Source: Xanthobacteraceae bacterium
Lineage (GTDB): Bacteria > Pseudomonadota > Alphaproteobacteria > Rhizobiales > Xanthobacteraceae
Assembly: GCA_022841625.1 (NCBI GenBank)
Contig: JALHRD010000028.1
Location: 1 to 64,000, forward strand
Direction of reading: 5' to 3'
Length of the DNA stretch: 64,000 nt
Shown here: piece by piece, positions 17,869 to 27,370 of the stretch
Layout: each line of letters begins with the position of its first letter
Position numbering within the stretch: the first letter of the stretch is position 1
Position numbers and translations under genes: made by a program
The notes under the pieces: model-generated
What the model saw: only the letters and a program-made list of their open reading frames with translations
Told to the model about the DNA's origin: nothing
Database searches by the model: none

Positions 17869-20523
17869 TCAATGGCTGACGGCCGCAGCGTTGTCGCCGT
17901 CCGCTTCGCCCCAGAGATCGTAGCTTGCTTCGGACGGCCGCTGGGTATCTTGTCTGGCATCGAGCTCTATACGGATTGCACGCGCCAGATCGTCGATCCG
18001 GCAGGGCTTGCTTAGCAGCGTCAGCGCGGCGGTGCGCTCACTGCGGCGCGACGGATCGCCGGGAAAGCCGGAGGTCAGAAGAACCCTGACGCCTGGCCGC
18101 CGATCGAACGCGCGCTCCGCGAGTTGATACCCATCGATACATCCCGGCATGACAATATCCGTAAGCATCAGGTCGATATGCCGTACGCTCTGCTCCAGGA
18201 TTGCCAATGCCGCGACGCCGCTATCGGCCTCGATGACCTGATAACCCAACGACCAAAGCTGTGTCACGACCGTCCGACGCAGCCGGTCGTTGTCGTCCAC
18301 GACCAGGATGGCTTCGGCCTTGCCGCGCATTGCGGCGGGCTCGGCATTAGTGCCGACCTTCCGCTCGGATGCGGGGTCGCGGGGCAGGTAGATCTGAACG
18401 GTGGTGCCGCGGCCAGGTTCGCTATCAAGCTTGATGTGGCCGCCCGATTGACTGACGAAGCCATACACCATGCTGAGGCCAAGCCCGGTCCCATGGCCCG
18501 CCGGCTTGGTCGTGAAGAATGGCTCGAACACCTGGGCCACGATCTCAGGGGACATTCCGGTGCCGTTGTCGGATATCGCGATCAACACATAATCGCCCGC
18601 CACAATTTTCTCGTTCGAGGCCGCGACTTGCTCATCGAGATGAACATTGCAGGCCGAGATGACCACCGCACCCTCGCGCGATTTTGGTATTGCGTCGTTG
18701 GCGTTTTTGATCAGATTGACAATGCAGCTATCGAATTGGGCGCGGTCGACGTTCACCGCCCAGAGATCCGGCGCTAGCTGCGTCGTCAGCGCCACGTCTG
18801 ACCGCAATGTACGCTTCAGCAACGTCGCGTCCGCCGCAATGGCCTCGCCGATGTCAATTTGCCGAGCAGCCAGCGGCTGGCGGCGCGAGAAGGCGAGCAG
18901 GCTCTTGGTCAGTTCGGAGCTGCTGAGCGCGCCGCTCATGGCCTCTTCGATCAGATCTGCCACCATCGGATCATCCGGGGACAGGTTTCTGACCAGATCG
19001 AGATTGCCGATGATGATCCCGAGATAATTGTTGAAATCGTGCGCCATGCCCCCGGTGAGCTTGCCGATCGCTTGCATCTTTTCCGCGTGAACATTCGCCA
19101 TCTGCGCGTGTTCTTGCGTCTTGACGAGCTCGGCAGTTCGCGCCTTAACCCTCTCCTCAAGCTCGGTGTTGAGCTGGAGAAGCTGCTTTTCGACGTTCCT
19201 ACGCTCGGTGACGTCCTCGTGGGTCGAGACCCATCCGCCATCCGCCATGGTCCGGTTGACGATGCGGAACGAGCGCCCATCCGGCAGATCGACAATATTG
19301 TCCCGGGTGTAGTTTTGCGCAGCCAATTCCTTGATGTGCGTGTCGATGTCCTCACCAAACGTGCCAACCGCGGTTTGCTGCTCCAGTAGCGCGCGCAGCG
19401 AGCTACCTGGCACCGCCTTCTCCGGCGGCAATTTATACATTTCGATCAATCTCTGATTGAGAACGACCGCCCGGTTATCTTGGTCGAACATCAAAAGGCC
19501 GTCGCGCATATTGTTCAACGCGGCATCCAACTGCCCCTTTTGCTCACTTGTCTTTTCCTCGGTAAGGATCGCCAAATCCCGCGCGCGCTGTCGTCTGGCT
19601 TCACGCGCAATAAACCAGCCCAATGGGCCGAACATGATCGTTAGGCCTGCGCCGAGTATCAGATACGCATTCTTCTGGGCATCGCTCGCGGCAAACACGT
19701 CGCTGGTCGCGAATCCGACGTTTACGAAAAGCGGATAGCCGGGGACCGCCGCATAGGCGAAGATGCGCTCTATGTTATCCACGGTGCTGCGTGTTGTCAT
19801 GCTGCCGTTGTTCGATAGTAGCGCCTGTCTGAATAGAATCCCGCCGCTTACATTCTGGCCGATCTGGCGGTTCGTGAGCGAACGGCGGCTGCGCACGATG
19901 CCATCGTAGCCGGTGAGCGCGACCGAGCCATGTTTCCCGATATCGATGTCATCGAAGAGCTTCGCGAAATAGTACGGATCGATCGAGATCACCATGACTC
20001 CGCCGAAGCTGCCATCGGCGCGTGTGATCCGGCGCGTGATCTGGACCGACCATTTGCCGGAGGCGCGGCCGACAACCGGTGCGCTGATGTAAGGTTGCGG
20101 AGCGAGCGGATCGAGGTGATGTCGAAAGTGTGGACGATCCGAAAGATCCATCCCTGTCGGGGCCGGGACGATCGTGGTGGCGACCGCCATCCCGTCCGGC
20201 GCGATGATCGTGGATTGGACGCCAATTCGTTTGAGCAAGGGCGAACTACCGATCCACGTGGGCATGTGAAGGCCGCGCCCGGTTTCATTGTTTTCCGCAA
20301 TGACCGCGATCATCATCTGATCGATCGCGGCCAGCGTCACTGCGACGTTCTCCTTGAATGCCTTGGCCAGGTTTGCGGTTTCGTTTCGCGCTTCGTTAAG
20401 AGCCGCCGTTCGCGACCGAGCAAGATCGTAGGCCAAGATCCCCCAAACCGCGACGACAATGAACAAACACAGCGCAATCAGCCCAATCGGACGGTATGCG
20501 CGCAAGACTTTTTTTTCCGGCAT
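17869..20523 (-). CDS. Hybrid sensor histidine kinase (dCACHE-PAS-HisKA-HATPase-REC)
   Basis: An 884-aa membrane sensor. TM1 is at about 13-35, a periplasmic double-CACHE ligand domain at about 40-280 and TM2 at about 287-305. A PAS domain follows (about 335-440) and a coiled coil (445-490). HisKA has phospho-acceptor His495 in GGMAHDFNN. The ATPase domain has N-box NLIKNANDA (603-611) and G-boxes DNGTGM and [12 protein letters not shown]-terminal receiver has Asp789 in [10 protein letters not shown]. There is no DNA-binding output, so phosphate must pass on to a phosphotransfer protein or a separate regulator. The neighbouring REC-EAL gene on the same strand is the obvious candidate partner. 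CACHE sensors commonly bind small organic acids or amino acids. Confidence 0.93.
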   Translation of the reverse strand: MPEKKVLRAYRPIGLIALCLFIVVAVWGILAYDLARSRTAALNEARNETANLAKAFKENVAVTLAAIDQMMIAVIAENNETGRGLHMPTWIGSSPLLKRIGVQSTIIAPDGMAVATTIVPAPTGMDLSDRPHFRHHLDPLAPQPYISAPVVGRASGKWSVQITRRITRADGSFGGVMVISIDPYYFAKLFDDIDIGKHGSVALTGYDGIVRSRRSLTNRQIGQNVSGGILFRQALLSNNGSMTTRSTVDNIERIFAYAAVPGYPLFVNVGFATSDVFAASDAQKNAYLILGAGLTIMFGPLGWFIAREARRQRARDLAILTEEKTSEQKGQLDAALNNMRDGLLMFDQDNRAVVLNQRLIEMYKLPPEKAVPGSSLRALLEQQTAVGTFGEDIDTHIKELAAQNYTRDNIVDLPDGRSFRIVNRTMADGGWVSTHEDVTERRNVEKQLLQLNTELEERVKARTAELVKTQEHAQMANVHAEKMQAIGKLTGGMAHDFNNYLGIIIGNLDLVRNLSPDDPMVADLIEEAMSGALSSSELTKSLLAFSRRQPLAARQIDIGEAIAADATLLKRTLRSDVALTTQLAPDLWAVNVDRAQFDSCIVNLIKNANDAIPKSREGAVVISACNVHLDEQVAASNEKIVAGDYVLIAISDNGTGMSPEIVAQVFEPFFTTKPAGHGTGLGLSMVYGFVSQSGGHIKLDSEPGRGTTVQIYLPRDPASERKVGTNAEPAAMRGKAEAILVVDDNDRLRRTVVTQLWSLGYQVIEADSGVAALAILEQSVRHIDLMLTDIVMPGCIDGYQLAERAFDRRPGVRVLLTSGFPGDPSRRSERTAALTLLSKPCRIDDLARAIRIELDARQDTQRPSEASYDLWGEADGDNAAAVSH

Positions 20524-20600
20524 TTCGATTAACCCCCGGCCGCTTCTGTTGATTTAACGTGTTGCTATTTCACTGGCGGTCGAAACCCGCCCCCTCGGAT

Positions 20601-21884
20601 CTATTTTGCAGGAACCGCGTCAGGCCATTGGAAGGGGTCGCCAGCCGCTTCGATATTCGCAGCCTTTTGCGTCACGCGCGGTGCGAAATATTTCGCCTTG
20701 AAGGTCTCAATGGGTTGCGGCGATCCACACAAAGCGCCGAGCGCCGTATCGCATCCCATTACGACAAGCGTCTCTAATTCGTCGCGGCTCGCCACGCCCT
20801 CGGCACAAACCGAAGCACCCGCCTCATGCGCGAGGCTGATGGTATTCTTGCATAAGGCTTGCTTGGTTTCATTCGTCGCACAATTTAAAATCAAGCTGGC
20901 GCTCAGCTTAAACTCATCAAATGGAAATCGATACGATTCCGTAATTGCGGAATGCAGGGCGCCGATTTCGCCGGTCGATAATCCAATGCCATAGAGCTTC
21001 AACTGGGCACTCACGTCGCGAACCGTCATGACATTGTTAAACTGGTGCCAATCGTTCACCTCGATGACAAGATTACCGAATTGCGGATTAGCTGAGATGC
21101 TCTTGCGGACAAATTGAAGGAATTGAGCGGTCGCAACAACCGACAGAGGCAATTTAAGGCTTAGGCGGATTGGCGTTTCGACGTCGGACAGGTGGTGAGA
21201 CCAGTCGTCCATCACTTTTCGAAGCAGAAGCCGCGATAGCGGATGGAAGATCGGCGAATTGGGCGGCAGCGAGGCCGTCGTCAACGGCACCAAACCATCG
21301 GATGGGTTTTGCTCGTATATCGCCACATCGGCGCCGCGCACCGCCGCGGACTTAAGATCCACGCGCGGTTGGTAGCGAAAGATCAATTCGCCGGATGACA
21401 CCGCCCGTTCGAGCGCGCTCGCCTGGCTTTTCACGATCGGCTCCGCCGCCGACTTCGCCGGATCCATTTCGATTTTCAGGCGTTTTGTCAGGTCGCTGAG
21501 CTGAAACGGCTTCTTGAGCGAAGGCAGCATCGCAAGCCCGCGCGCCATGCCCATTCTTTCAACTTCGAGCAAGGTGGATTCATCCTTGCCGCTGACGAGC
21601 AGCACTCTGCCTTTGTATTTATGCGCCTTAAGCGCGCTTAGGACTTCGATGCCGTCGGTCCCTTCGAGCGAGAGATCGAGAACAATGACCGTGGGCGTCT
21701 TGTAAGCGTCGGCATTCCTGAGCTGTGCCAGGCCCTGTTCCGGCTTAGTGAATGACAACGCCACATAGCCAGACGCGTGGAGCATGCGCGAAAGCAGCAT
21801 GCAGATCCGACTGTCATCATCGATAATATAGGCGACGGGCCCAGTGGCTGCGTCAGACTCGACGGTGGCGGGGGCGACGGTCAT
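20601..21884 (-). CDS. Response regulator with degenerate EAL domain
   Basis: A REC domain (phosphorylation Asp in VIVLDLSLEG, acidic pocket IDDDSR) joined to an EAL-fold domain of about 250 residues, 427 aa from ATG 21884; the frame is open to 21944. The EAL domain has lost its catalytic signatures. The EAL motif region reads GADVAIYEQN, the usual DDFGTG loop reads LSTGEIG, and the usual KxD reads KLSASL. Hydrolysis of c-di-GMP is therefore unlikely; a binding or protein-interaction role is more plausible. It follows the same strand order as the hybrid kinase, 78 bp apart, and may be its output. Confidence 0.85.
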   Translation of the reverse strand: MTVAPATVESDAATGPVAYIIDDDSRICMLLSRMLHASGYVALSFTKPEQGLAQLRNADAYKTPTVIVLDLSLEGTDGIEVLSALKAHKYKGRVLLVSGKDESTLLEVERMGMARGLAMLPSLKKPFQLSDLTKRLKIEMDPAKSAAEPIVKSQASALERAVSSGELIFRYQPRVDLKSAAVRGADVAIYEQNPSDGLVPLTTASLPPNSPIFHPLSRLLLRKVMDDWSHHLSDVETPIRLSLKLPLSVVATAQFLQFVRKSISANPQFGNLVIEVNDWHQFNNVMTVRDVSAQLKLYGIGLSTGEIGALHSAITESYRFPFDEFKLSASLILNCATNETKQALCKNTISLAHEAGASVCAEGVASRDELETLVVMGCDTALGALCGSPQPIETFKAKYFAPRVTQKAANIEAAGDPFQWPDAVPAK

Positions 21885-22245
21885 CTTTAATTTGTCCGGC
21901 CGGCTCCGTGGGTTGCGCTTGCTCTCAATTGCGCCAAAGACCATCGGTTAGAGCGGCGGGCGGTCTGCAAGATACAACCGAGAGCGGTTCTGATGCCTGA
22001 TGCAACTTCATCATCGCCGCGATAAATTTCAGTTAAGTCACGCCGCCGCCTGACCGACGATAAATGCAAACTGTGATATTGATTTTTGTTATATCGCCGC
22101 CGCCAAGCGCCAAAGGCATGGCATCCGGAACTTCGTGGAGCCGGCGGCGGCTGTTGGAGCGGCGGACGTTACCACGGAAGATTCGCTCCGCCGGCAACCC
22201 GATCACAGATCCGGGCGTCGCAAGACCCCACGGGCATCAATCGCT

Positions 22246-22285
22246 CGCGCGGAAATGGGATGCGAATGTTAGAATTGGACCACTA
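22246..22285. repeat. Half copy of CACTAG palindromic repeat (copy B)
   Basis: These 40 bases match 119-158 of copy A at 39 positions; the one difference is C to T near the end of the stem. Only the right arm (GCGAATGTTAGAAT and GGACCACTA) is present. The matching left arm, linker and left unit are missing, so it is a truncated relic. Confidence 0.8.
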
Positions 22286-22329
22286 AAGCGGATTTCGATC
22301 AATTTGATGCACTCGCGGTCCCTCTCGGC

Positions 22330-22490
22330 CCTCATGGTGAGGAGCCGCAATATTGGGTGTACCTGGATTTCGCGGCCTCGTGCGCGGCGTCTCGAACCAT
22401 GGGGGCCGCCCCATCCTTCGAGACGGGCGCTACGCGATGATTGAGTTTCCCGAAGGCGCATACGCTTGCGCCCTCTCAGGATGAGGCGGA
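22330..22490. repeat. Degenerate palindromic repeat block of a common rhizobial type
   Basis: Imperfect inverted repeats: CGTCTCGAACCATGG (22388-22402) against CCATCCTTCGAGACG (22411-22425), GGCGCA/TGCGCC (22455-22472), and outer CTCATGGTGAGG (22331-22342) against CCTCTCAGGATGAGG (22472-22486). The motifs CCTCATGGTGAGGAG and CATCCTTCGAGACG recur between genes in Bradyrhizobium and Rhodopseudomonas in my recollection. This copy looks decayed. Confidence 0.6.
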
Positions 22491-22538
22491 TAAACAGCCA
22501 GCGCTTGTCCTCCCGATTCATGTCCAGCGAGACCCGCT

Positions 22539-24302
22539 TTAGTGCTTGGTACCGGGCTTGTGATCGTGACCGTGGTGATGGTCGTGGCCATGGTGATGGT
22601 GGCCGTGGGCATGGCCGTGACCATGCTCGTGACCATGCTCGTGATCGTGCTCGTGATCGTGCTCGTGATGATGGATGCGCTGCGCCGGCCGACCGCCCTG
22701 CACGTCCTCGCTGAACACCAGCGATTTGATGGTCACCGGCACCGTGTAGGACGGCATCCGAATACGGCCGAGGTCGATATAATCGAAGTCGCGCAGCATC
22801 ACGCCGTCGATCGCGAGAATCTCGCTTTCGACCAGGAACTCTTCGCGCAGGATGGCGCCCAAGGTCTGGGCGATGTCGCCGTCGAGCATGATGTAAACCG
22901 GCTTTTTGTGCTCGATCGTGTTCTTGAGGCCGTTGCGGATGCCCTCCGCAAACGCCGCAATGCGTTCGTAGGACGGCAGCCCCTGCCAGCGTAACGCCAG
23001 CGCCACCTCGCCCTCCCCTTCAATCAGATCGAAGGAAGTGAAGTGACTGCGGATTGCGTTCGCAAGCTTGACCGCGTCGATCGTCTCTTCGCATACGAAC
23101 GGCGGCTGCACCACTTGCAGATTCCGGCGTGGCAACAGCTCACCCGGTTTGGAGATATAGCTGGTGTTGCCGGATAGCTGGACGCTGTATTCCGAGGCGC
23201 CAAGCGCGGTGGCGCGAATGCATTCGGCCGCGGGTAACAGCTGCCACGGAAGCTTGCCGGCATCGATGCGGCGCCGGATCGCATGGCCAAGCCGGCGACC
23301 CATATCGCCGAAGTCGCGGCTTTCACGCCCATAGACATATTCACCAACGCCGCCGGAAAACAGCATGCCGTCGATCTTGCCAAAATCGAGGATCGCGTCG
23401 GTAAGATAAAGATGCGCGACCGCCGGCGGCATCGGCCGCTGCGTCAGCGCGGCGACGAGTTCGTCGGCCATGGTTTCAGCAACATTGTCGAGGAGCTTGG
23501 GATCGATGACGTCGCCCTTGTTCCAGTCAAAGCCGGCCTGGCGCGCATGATAGCGGCCGGCCGGATCGAGCCGGACGATCGTGCCTTTGTCGTCGACCAC
23601 CTGGAGGCGCCCGCCGATATGCACCGCCGCGGTCGCGATGACGAAGCCCTTTTCAACAATGGCGAGCTTGGTCGTGCCGCCGCCGATGTCGATATTCAAG
23701 ATGCGCCGGTTGCCTTCATGCGAGGCCTTCGACGCGCCCGAGCCGTAGGCCGCCAGCATCGATTCCATGTGATGGCCGGCGGTGGCGCAGACAAAATCGC
23801 CGCCTTGTTCGGATAACAGCTTGGCAATGCCTTCGGCGTTCTCGCGGCGCAGCGCCTCGCCAGTGAGGATCACCGCGCCGGTGTCGATATTGGCGGGGTC
23901 AAGCCCGGCGGATTTATAAGCGTCGTCAATAATGCGCTTGAGCCCCTCGTCGTCGATCCGCTCCTCGCTGGCATAGGGCGTCAGCGCGACCGGCGATTGG
24001 TACAAGGTCTCGCGCGAAACCACGTAATAGCGGCTGGTGAGATCCTCGCCATAACGGCGCAGATTGATGCGGGAAAAGATCACCTGCGTGCCGGAGGAGC
24101 CGATATCGATGCCGACGCTCACCAACGTCACGTGATCCTGCAACCAGATCGGATTGTCTTCCAACGGGCCGTCTTCGTCGAACTCGAAATGATCGTGATC
24201 ATGGTCGTATTCGCCGCCCGCTTCATGCTTGTGGATGACATTGGCGCCGAGCACGTGGTCGCCCAAGGCATGCGGATTTTTCTTGTCGTCGCCGTCGGCC
24301 AT
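22539..24302 (-). CDS. eutA: EutA-family ethanolamine ammonia-lyase reactivase with His-rich tail
   Basis: A 587-aa protein of the actin/Hsp70 ATPase fold. EutA proteins swap damaged cobalamin out of adenosylcobalamin-dependent ethanolamine ammonia-lyase. Visible motifs are VGIDIGSSGTQVIFSR (phosphate 1, near residue 60), LNIDIGGGTTKLAIVEKG (phosphate 2, near 210) and LFSGGVGEYVYG (adenosine region). The frame is open to 24821, but ATG 24302 follows AGGAG and begins the conserved part. The last roughly 45 residues are mostly His, Asp, Glu and Gly, a likely metal-binding tail not seen in enteric EutA. No eutB or eutC is in the window, so its client may lie elsewhere or be a different enzyme. 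Confidence 0.87.
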   Translation of the reverse strand: MADGDDKKNPHALGDHVLGANVIHKHEAGGEYDHDHDHFEFDEDGPLEDNPIWLQDHVTLVSVGIDIGSSGTQVIFSRINLRRYGEDLTSRYYVVSRETLYQSPVALTPYASEERIDDEGLKRIIDDAYKSAGLDPANIDTGAVILTGEALRRENAEGIAKLLSEQGGDFVCATAGHHMESMLAAYGSGASKASHEGNRRILNIDIGGGTTKLAIVEKGFVIATAAVHIGGRLQVVDDKGTIVRLDPAGRYHARQAGFDWNKGDVIDPKLLDNVAETMADELVAALTQRPMPPAVAHLYLTDAILDFGKIDGMLFSGGVGEYVYGRESRDFGDMGRRLGHAIRRRIDAGKLPWQLLPAAECIRATALGASEYSVQLSGNTSYISKPGELLPRRNLQVVQPPFVCEETIDAVKLANAIRSHFTSFDLIEGEGEVALALRWQGLPSYERIAAFAEGIRNGLKNTIEHKKPVYIMLDGDIAQTLGAILREEFLVESEILAIDGVMLRDFDYIDLGRIRMPSYTVPVTIKSLVFSEDVQGGRPAQRIHHHEHDHEHDHEHGHEHGHGHAHGHHHHGHDHHHGHDHKPGTKH

Positions 24303-24572
24303 CGAACACTCGCTCCTATTGATATGACGCCCGCCCGCCACAGCGCCCACCACGGAATGGCAGGCTGACGCGGCCGCGAGGCTACGGGATCGGTTCCAAG
24401 ATCGGCCCCTTCTATAGGGGAGCGGCCGCGGCGTCGCAAACCTGCCCGATCCGCGCCATTCCCGACCGCTTGGCGACGACCCCGCATTGGCCAGCCATGC
24501 GGCGCCTCGCATTGACAGGGCGGCGGCCGCCGGTAGAGGTTCAAGGCGGCACCCAACAGGATTGGACAGACC

Positions 24573-26285
24573 GTGAGCAGCACCGACACGCCCAAGGAAA
24601 TGACCGCCGAAGCCTATCTCACCCGACTCGGCGAACGCGGCATCGACTATGTATTCGCCAATGCCGGCACCGATTTTGCCCCGATCGTGGAGGGCATTTC
24701 GCGCAATGCCGGTAATGCAAAATTCCCCAAATTCGTGGTCGTGCCGCATGAGAATGTCGCCATGGCGATGGCGCATGGCTACTACCGCACCTGCGGCAAG
24801 CCGGCGGCGGTGATGGTGCATGTCACGGTCGGCACCGCGAACACGCTATGTGGCCTGATGAACGCCGCGCGCGATAACGTCCCGCTGCTGCTGGCCGCCG
24901 GCCGCACGCCGATCACCGAGACCGGTCACATCGCCTCACGCAACCGCTCGATCCATTGGGGCCAGGAGTCGTTCGACCAGGGCGGCATGGTGCGCGAATT
25001 CGTCAAATGGGACTACGAACTGCGCGAGGGTCAGCCGGTCGACGCGGTGGTGGACCGCGCCCTCGACATCATGATGAGCGAACCGCGCGGCCCGGTCTAT
25101 TTAACGCTGCCGCGCGAAGTCCTGGCCAATCCCGCGACCCACGCGCGGCGCGACACCATCCGCCCGCTCGGCGTCGCAGCGCCGGAACCGGCCCGGCGGC
25201 TCATTGAGGAAGCCGCGGCGATGATCGCCAAGGCCGAATTCCCGCTGATCGTAACATCGACGATTGGGCGCGACCCAGCGGCGGTGATCGAACTTGGCAA
25301 GCTCGCGGATCAATTCGCCATCCCGGTGGTGCAAAGCGAAGCCCGCGACTTCAACCTGCCGACCGACCACCCCATGCATCTCGGCTTCGAAGCCGGTCCT
25401 TGGATCAAAAAGGCCGACGTCGTCATCGTGCTCGAAAGCGTGATCCCATGGATCCCAGCGAGCGGCGGGCCGCGGCGCGACGCCAAGATCATCAACATCT
25501 CGGCTGACCCATTGGTCACCCGCTATCCCTTCAAGGAGATCGAAGCCGATCTCCTGGTGCAGGGCGATCCCTGCGTGGCGCTGCGTTTGCTGCGCGAAGC
25601 CCTCGGCACGATCGGCAAGGCGCACAGCGCTGCCGCCGATGCGCGCCGCCAGACTGTCGCCGCCGCGCGCGCCGAAAACGCCGCCAAGCGCAAAAAGCTG
25701 ATCGAGACGGTCAAGGACCAGTCGCCGATTCATCTTGCGTATCTCGCGCATTGCATCAATCAAGTGAAGAGCAAGGACGCAATCGTGATTTCCGAACTCG
25801 GCGTTCCCCTGCCGGCGCTCGATATGACGGAACCGCGCTCCTATATGGGCAACCTGATTTCTGGCGGCCTCGGCTTCGGCCTTGGCGCCGCGCTCGGCGC
25901 CAAACTCGCGGCGCCCGACCGCGAGGTCATCACCACTGTCGGCGACGGCTCCTATATGTTCGGCAATCCGCTGCCGTATCATTTTGTCGGGCGCGCCGAA
26001 AACCTGCCGACCCTCACCCTCATCACCAATAATTCGATGTGGGGCGCGGTGCGGCAATCGACCCTCGACGTCTACCCCGACGGCAAGGCCGCCAAGGCCA
26101 ACATCATGCCGTTGACGGAACTGCGGCCGTCACCCGATTTCGAGAAGGTGGTGGAAACCTGCGGCGGTTACGGCGAGAAGGTCGCCACCGCCGACGCCGT
26201 GATGCCGGCGCTGGAGCGCGCATTCGACAAGGTCCGCTCCGGCACGCCGGCAACGCTCAACGTGATGACGCGGCCGCGGCATTGA
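24573..26285 (+). CDS. Thiamine-diphosphate-dependent enzyme, acetolactate synthase-like
   Basis: A 570-aa member of the ThDP decarboxylase/synthase superfamily. The catalytic glutamate is E60 in VPHENVAMAMAHGY; the central domain (about 205-340) follows; the ThDP/Mg motif is GDGSYMFGN...ITNNSMWGAV near residues 448-485. GTG at 24573 is the likely start. It resembles acetolactate synthase large subunits and benzoylformate decarboxylase, but no regulatory subunit gene (ilvH) is adjacent, so branched-chain synthesis is unlikely. It is divergent from the EutA-like gene across 270 bp. Substrate unknown. Confidence 0.88.
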   Translation: MSSTDTPKEMTAEAYLTRLGERGIDYVFANAGTDFAPIVEGISRNAGNAKFPKFVVVPHENVAMAMAHGYYRTCGKPAAVMVHVTVGTANTLCGLMNAARDNVPLLLAAGRTPITETGHIASRNRSIHWGQESFDQGGMVREFVKWDYELREGQPVDAVVDRALDIMMSEPRGPVYLTLPREVLANPATHARRDTIRPLGVAAPEPARRLIEEAAAMIAKAEFPLIVTSTIGRDPAAVIELGKLADQFAIPVVQSEARDFNLPTDHPMHLGFEAGPWIKKADVVIVLESVIPWIPASGGPRRDAKIINISADPLVTRYPFKEIEADLLVQGDPCVALRLLREALGTIGKAHSAAADARRQTVAAARAENAAKRKKLIETVKDQSPIHLAYLAHCINQVKSKDAIVISELGVPLPALDMTEPRSYMGNLISGGLGFGLGAALGAKLAAPDREVITTVGDGSYMFGNPLPYHFVGRAENLPTLTLITNNSMWGAVRQSTLDVYPDGKAAKANIMPLTELRPSPDFEKVVETCGGYGEKVATADAVMPALERAFDKVRSGTPATLNVMTRPRH

Positions 26286-26295
26286 CCGGCGGCCG

Positions 26296-27357
26296 TTAGT
26301 TATACGCTTCGGCCGCTTTTCTCACGACCGCGGTCGGATACGCCATGAGCTTCGAAAAGAACCGCTGCACATCGTCGCCGCTCATGGGCGCGATCGGCAG
26401 ATTGAGCTTGGTCGCGTCCTGTCGAAATAGCGGATCACTGACGGTTGCGATGAACGCCTTCCGGAGGATCGCCTGCCTCACTTCTGGTATCCCGGGCGGC
26501 GCGACGAACGGCCGGCCAATCACCTGCGCTCCAAAGATCAGATCGAAGATCTGGTGCATGTCCGGGGACGTCGCATAGTCGTAGATGTGACTGACGCCTG
26601 CAAGTTCGGGGTGTTTCTCAAATGCCAGTTGAACGATCGGCTTCAGGGCGCCGGATTGGAAATCGTCGAAGTGCTGAGCTTTCAGCGTCCCTAGCGAAAG
26701 ACCGCAATTAGCCTCGACCTCACCGCGCTGCATCGCGAGTTTGACGTCGGCCGATCCACGGAATCCCTGAACGACGCGAAGCTTCAGGCCCAACAAGTTC
26801 TTCAAAGCTGTCGCGTGTTGGGCATTCACCGCGCCAGGTCCGCTGCCACCGAACAGAATCTCTCGCGTGAAGAGATCGTCAAACGACCGAATACCCGAAG
26901 TGTGCCAGACCGCGCACGTCCCGACACTCTGATCGAGATTGCCGATCCAATTGAACTCCGTGGGATCGAAGCGTGCGCCAGGCAGCCCAAACAACGGCCC
27001 CAGCGCGGCTGATGTCGCCAAGCTGCCGATTGTGGTGCCGTCCTTGGCTGCCGTGCGATAAAGATGATTGGCGGCGACCAGGCTGCCCGCGCCCGGCATG
27101 TTCTTTGGCACAATGGAGGGATTGCCCGGGACATGCCGACCGAGATGGCGGATCAGCAGTCTGGCGTATGTGTCGTAGGCGGAACCAGGACCGTAGCCGA
27201 TCACCATTGTGATAGTGGCACCTTCGTAGGCGCGGGCACTCACCTCCGTGAACGCTGGGGTGGCGCTACTCGCCAGCGCGACCAGCAGCGCGAGGGTCCC
27301 GCTCGTGGCGGCGCCTGTCTTAAATCGATCCGGAGTCCGCCTGGCCATGCGACTCAT
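26296..27357 (-). CDS. Bug/TctC-type periplasmic receptor (GPGSAYDTYARL subfamily)
   Basis: A tripartite-tricarboxylate-type solute receptor, 353 aa from ATG 27357. The frame is open further upstream, but that part overlaps the dioxygenase gene and reads as low-complexity. A signal peptide (LALLVALASSATPAFT) precedes the family start ITMVIGYGPGSAYDTYARLL and the PGNPSIVPKNMPGAGSLVAAN segment that shapes the ligand pocket. It is closest in style to the receptors at 42027 and 43880. It lies 13 bp after the LigB-type dioxygenase, the last gene of a reverse-strand catabolic set. No TctA or TctB membrane genes are nearby. Confidence 0.87.
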   Translation of the reverse strand: MSRMARRTPDRFKTGAATSGTLALLVALASSATPAFTEVSARAYEGATITMVIGYGPGSAYDTYARLLIRHLGRHVPGNPSIVPKNMPGAGSLVAANHLYRTAAKDGTTIGSLATSAALGPLFGLPGARFDPTEFNWIGNLDQSVGTCAVWHTSGIRSFDDLFTREILFGGSGPGAVNAQHATALKNLLGLKLRVVQGFRGSADVKLAMQRGEVEANCGLSLGTLKAQHFDDFQSGALKPIVQLAFEKHPELAGVSHIYDYATSPDMHQIFDLIFGAQVIGRPFVAPPGIPEVRQAILRKAFIATVSDPLFRQDATKLNLPIAPMSGDDVQRFFSKLMAYPTAVVRKAAEAYN

Positions 27358-27370
27358 CGGCGCGTCACCA

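Larger units (their letters stand above)
21945..22538. other. Repeat-bearing intergenic region
   Basis: About 590 bp without a credible gene. It holds a half copy of the CACTAG palindromic family at 22246-22285 and a decayed palindromic block at 22330-22490. The remainder shows nothing I can name. Confidence 0.5.

Noticed and set aside
22600-22680. Possible short tandem DNA repeat or CRISPR-like array
   Set aside because: The repetition is produced by alternating His and Asp/Glu codons of the EutA tail; no spacer-repeat structure.
24573-26285. Assignment as biosynthetic acetolactate synthase IlvB
   Set aside because: No ilvH or ilvC neighbour and a divergent EutA-like gene; only the superfamily is supported.
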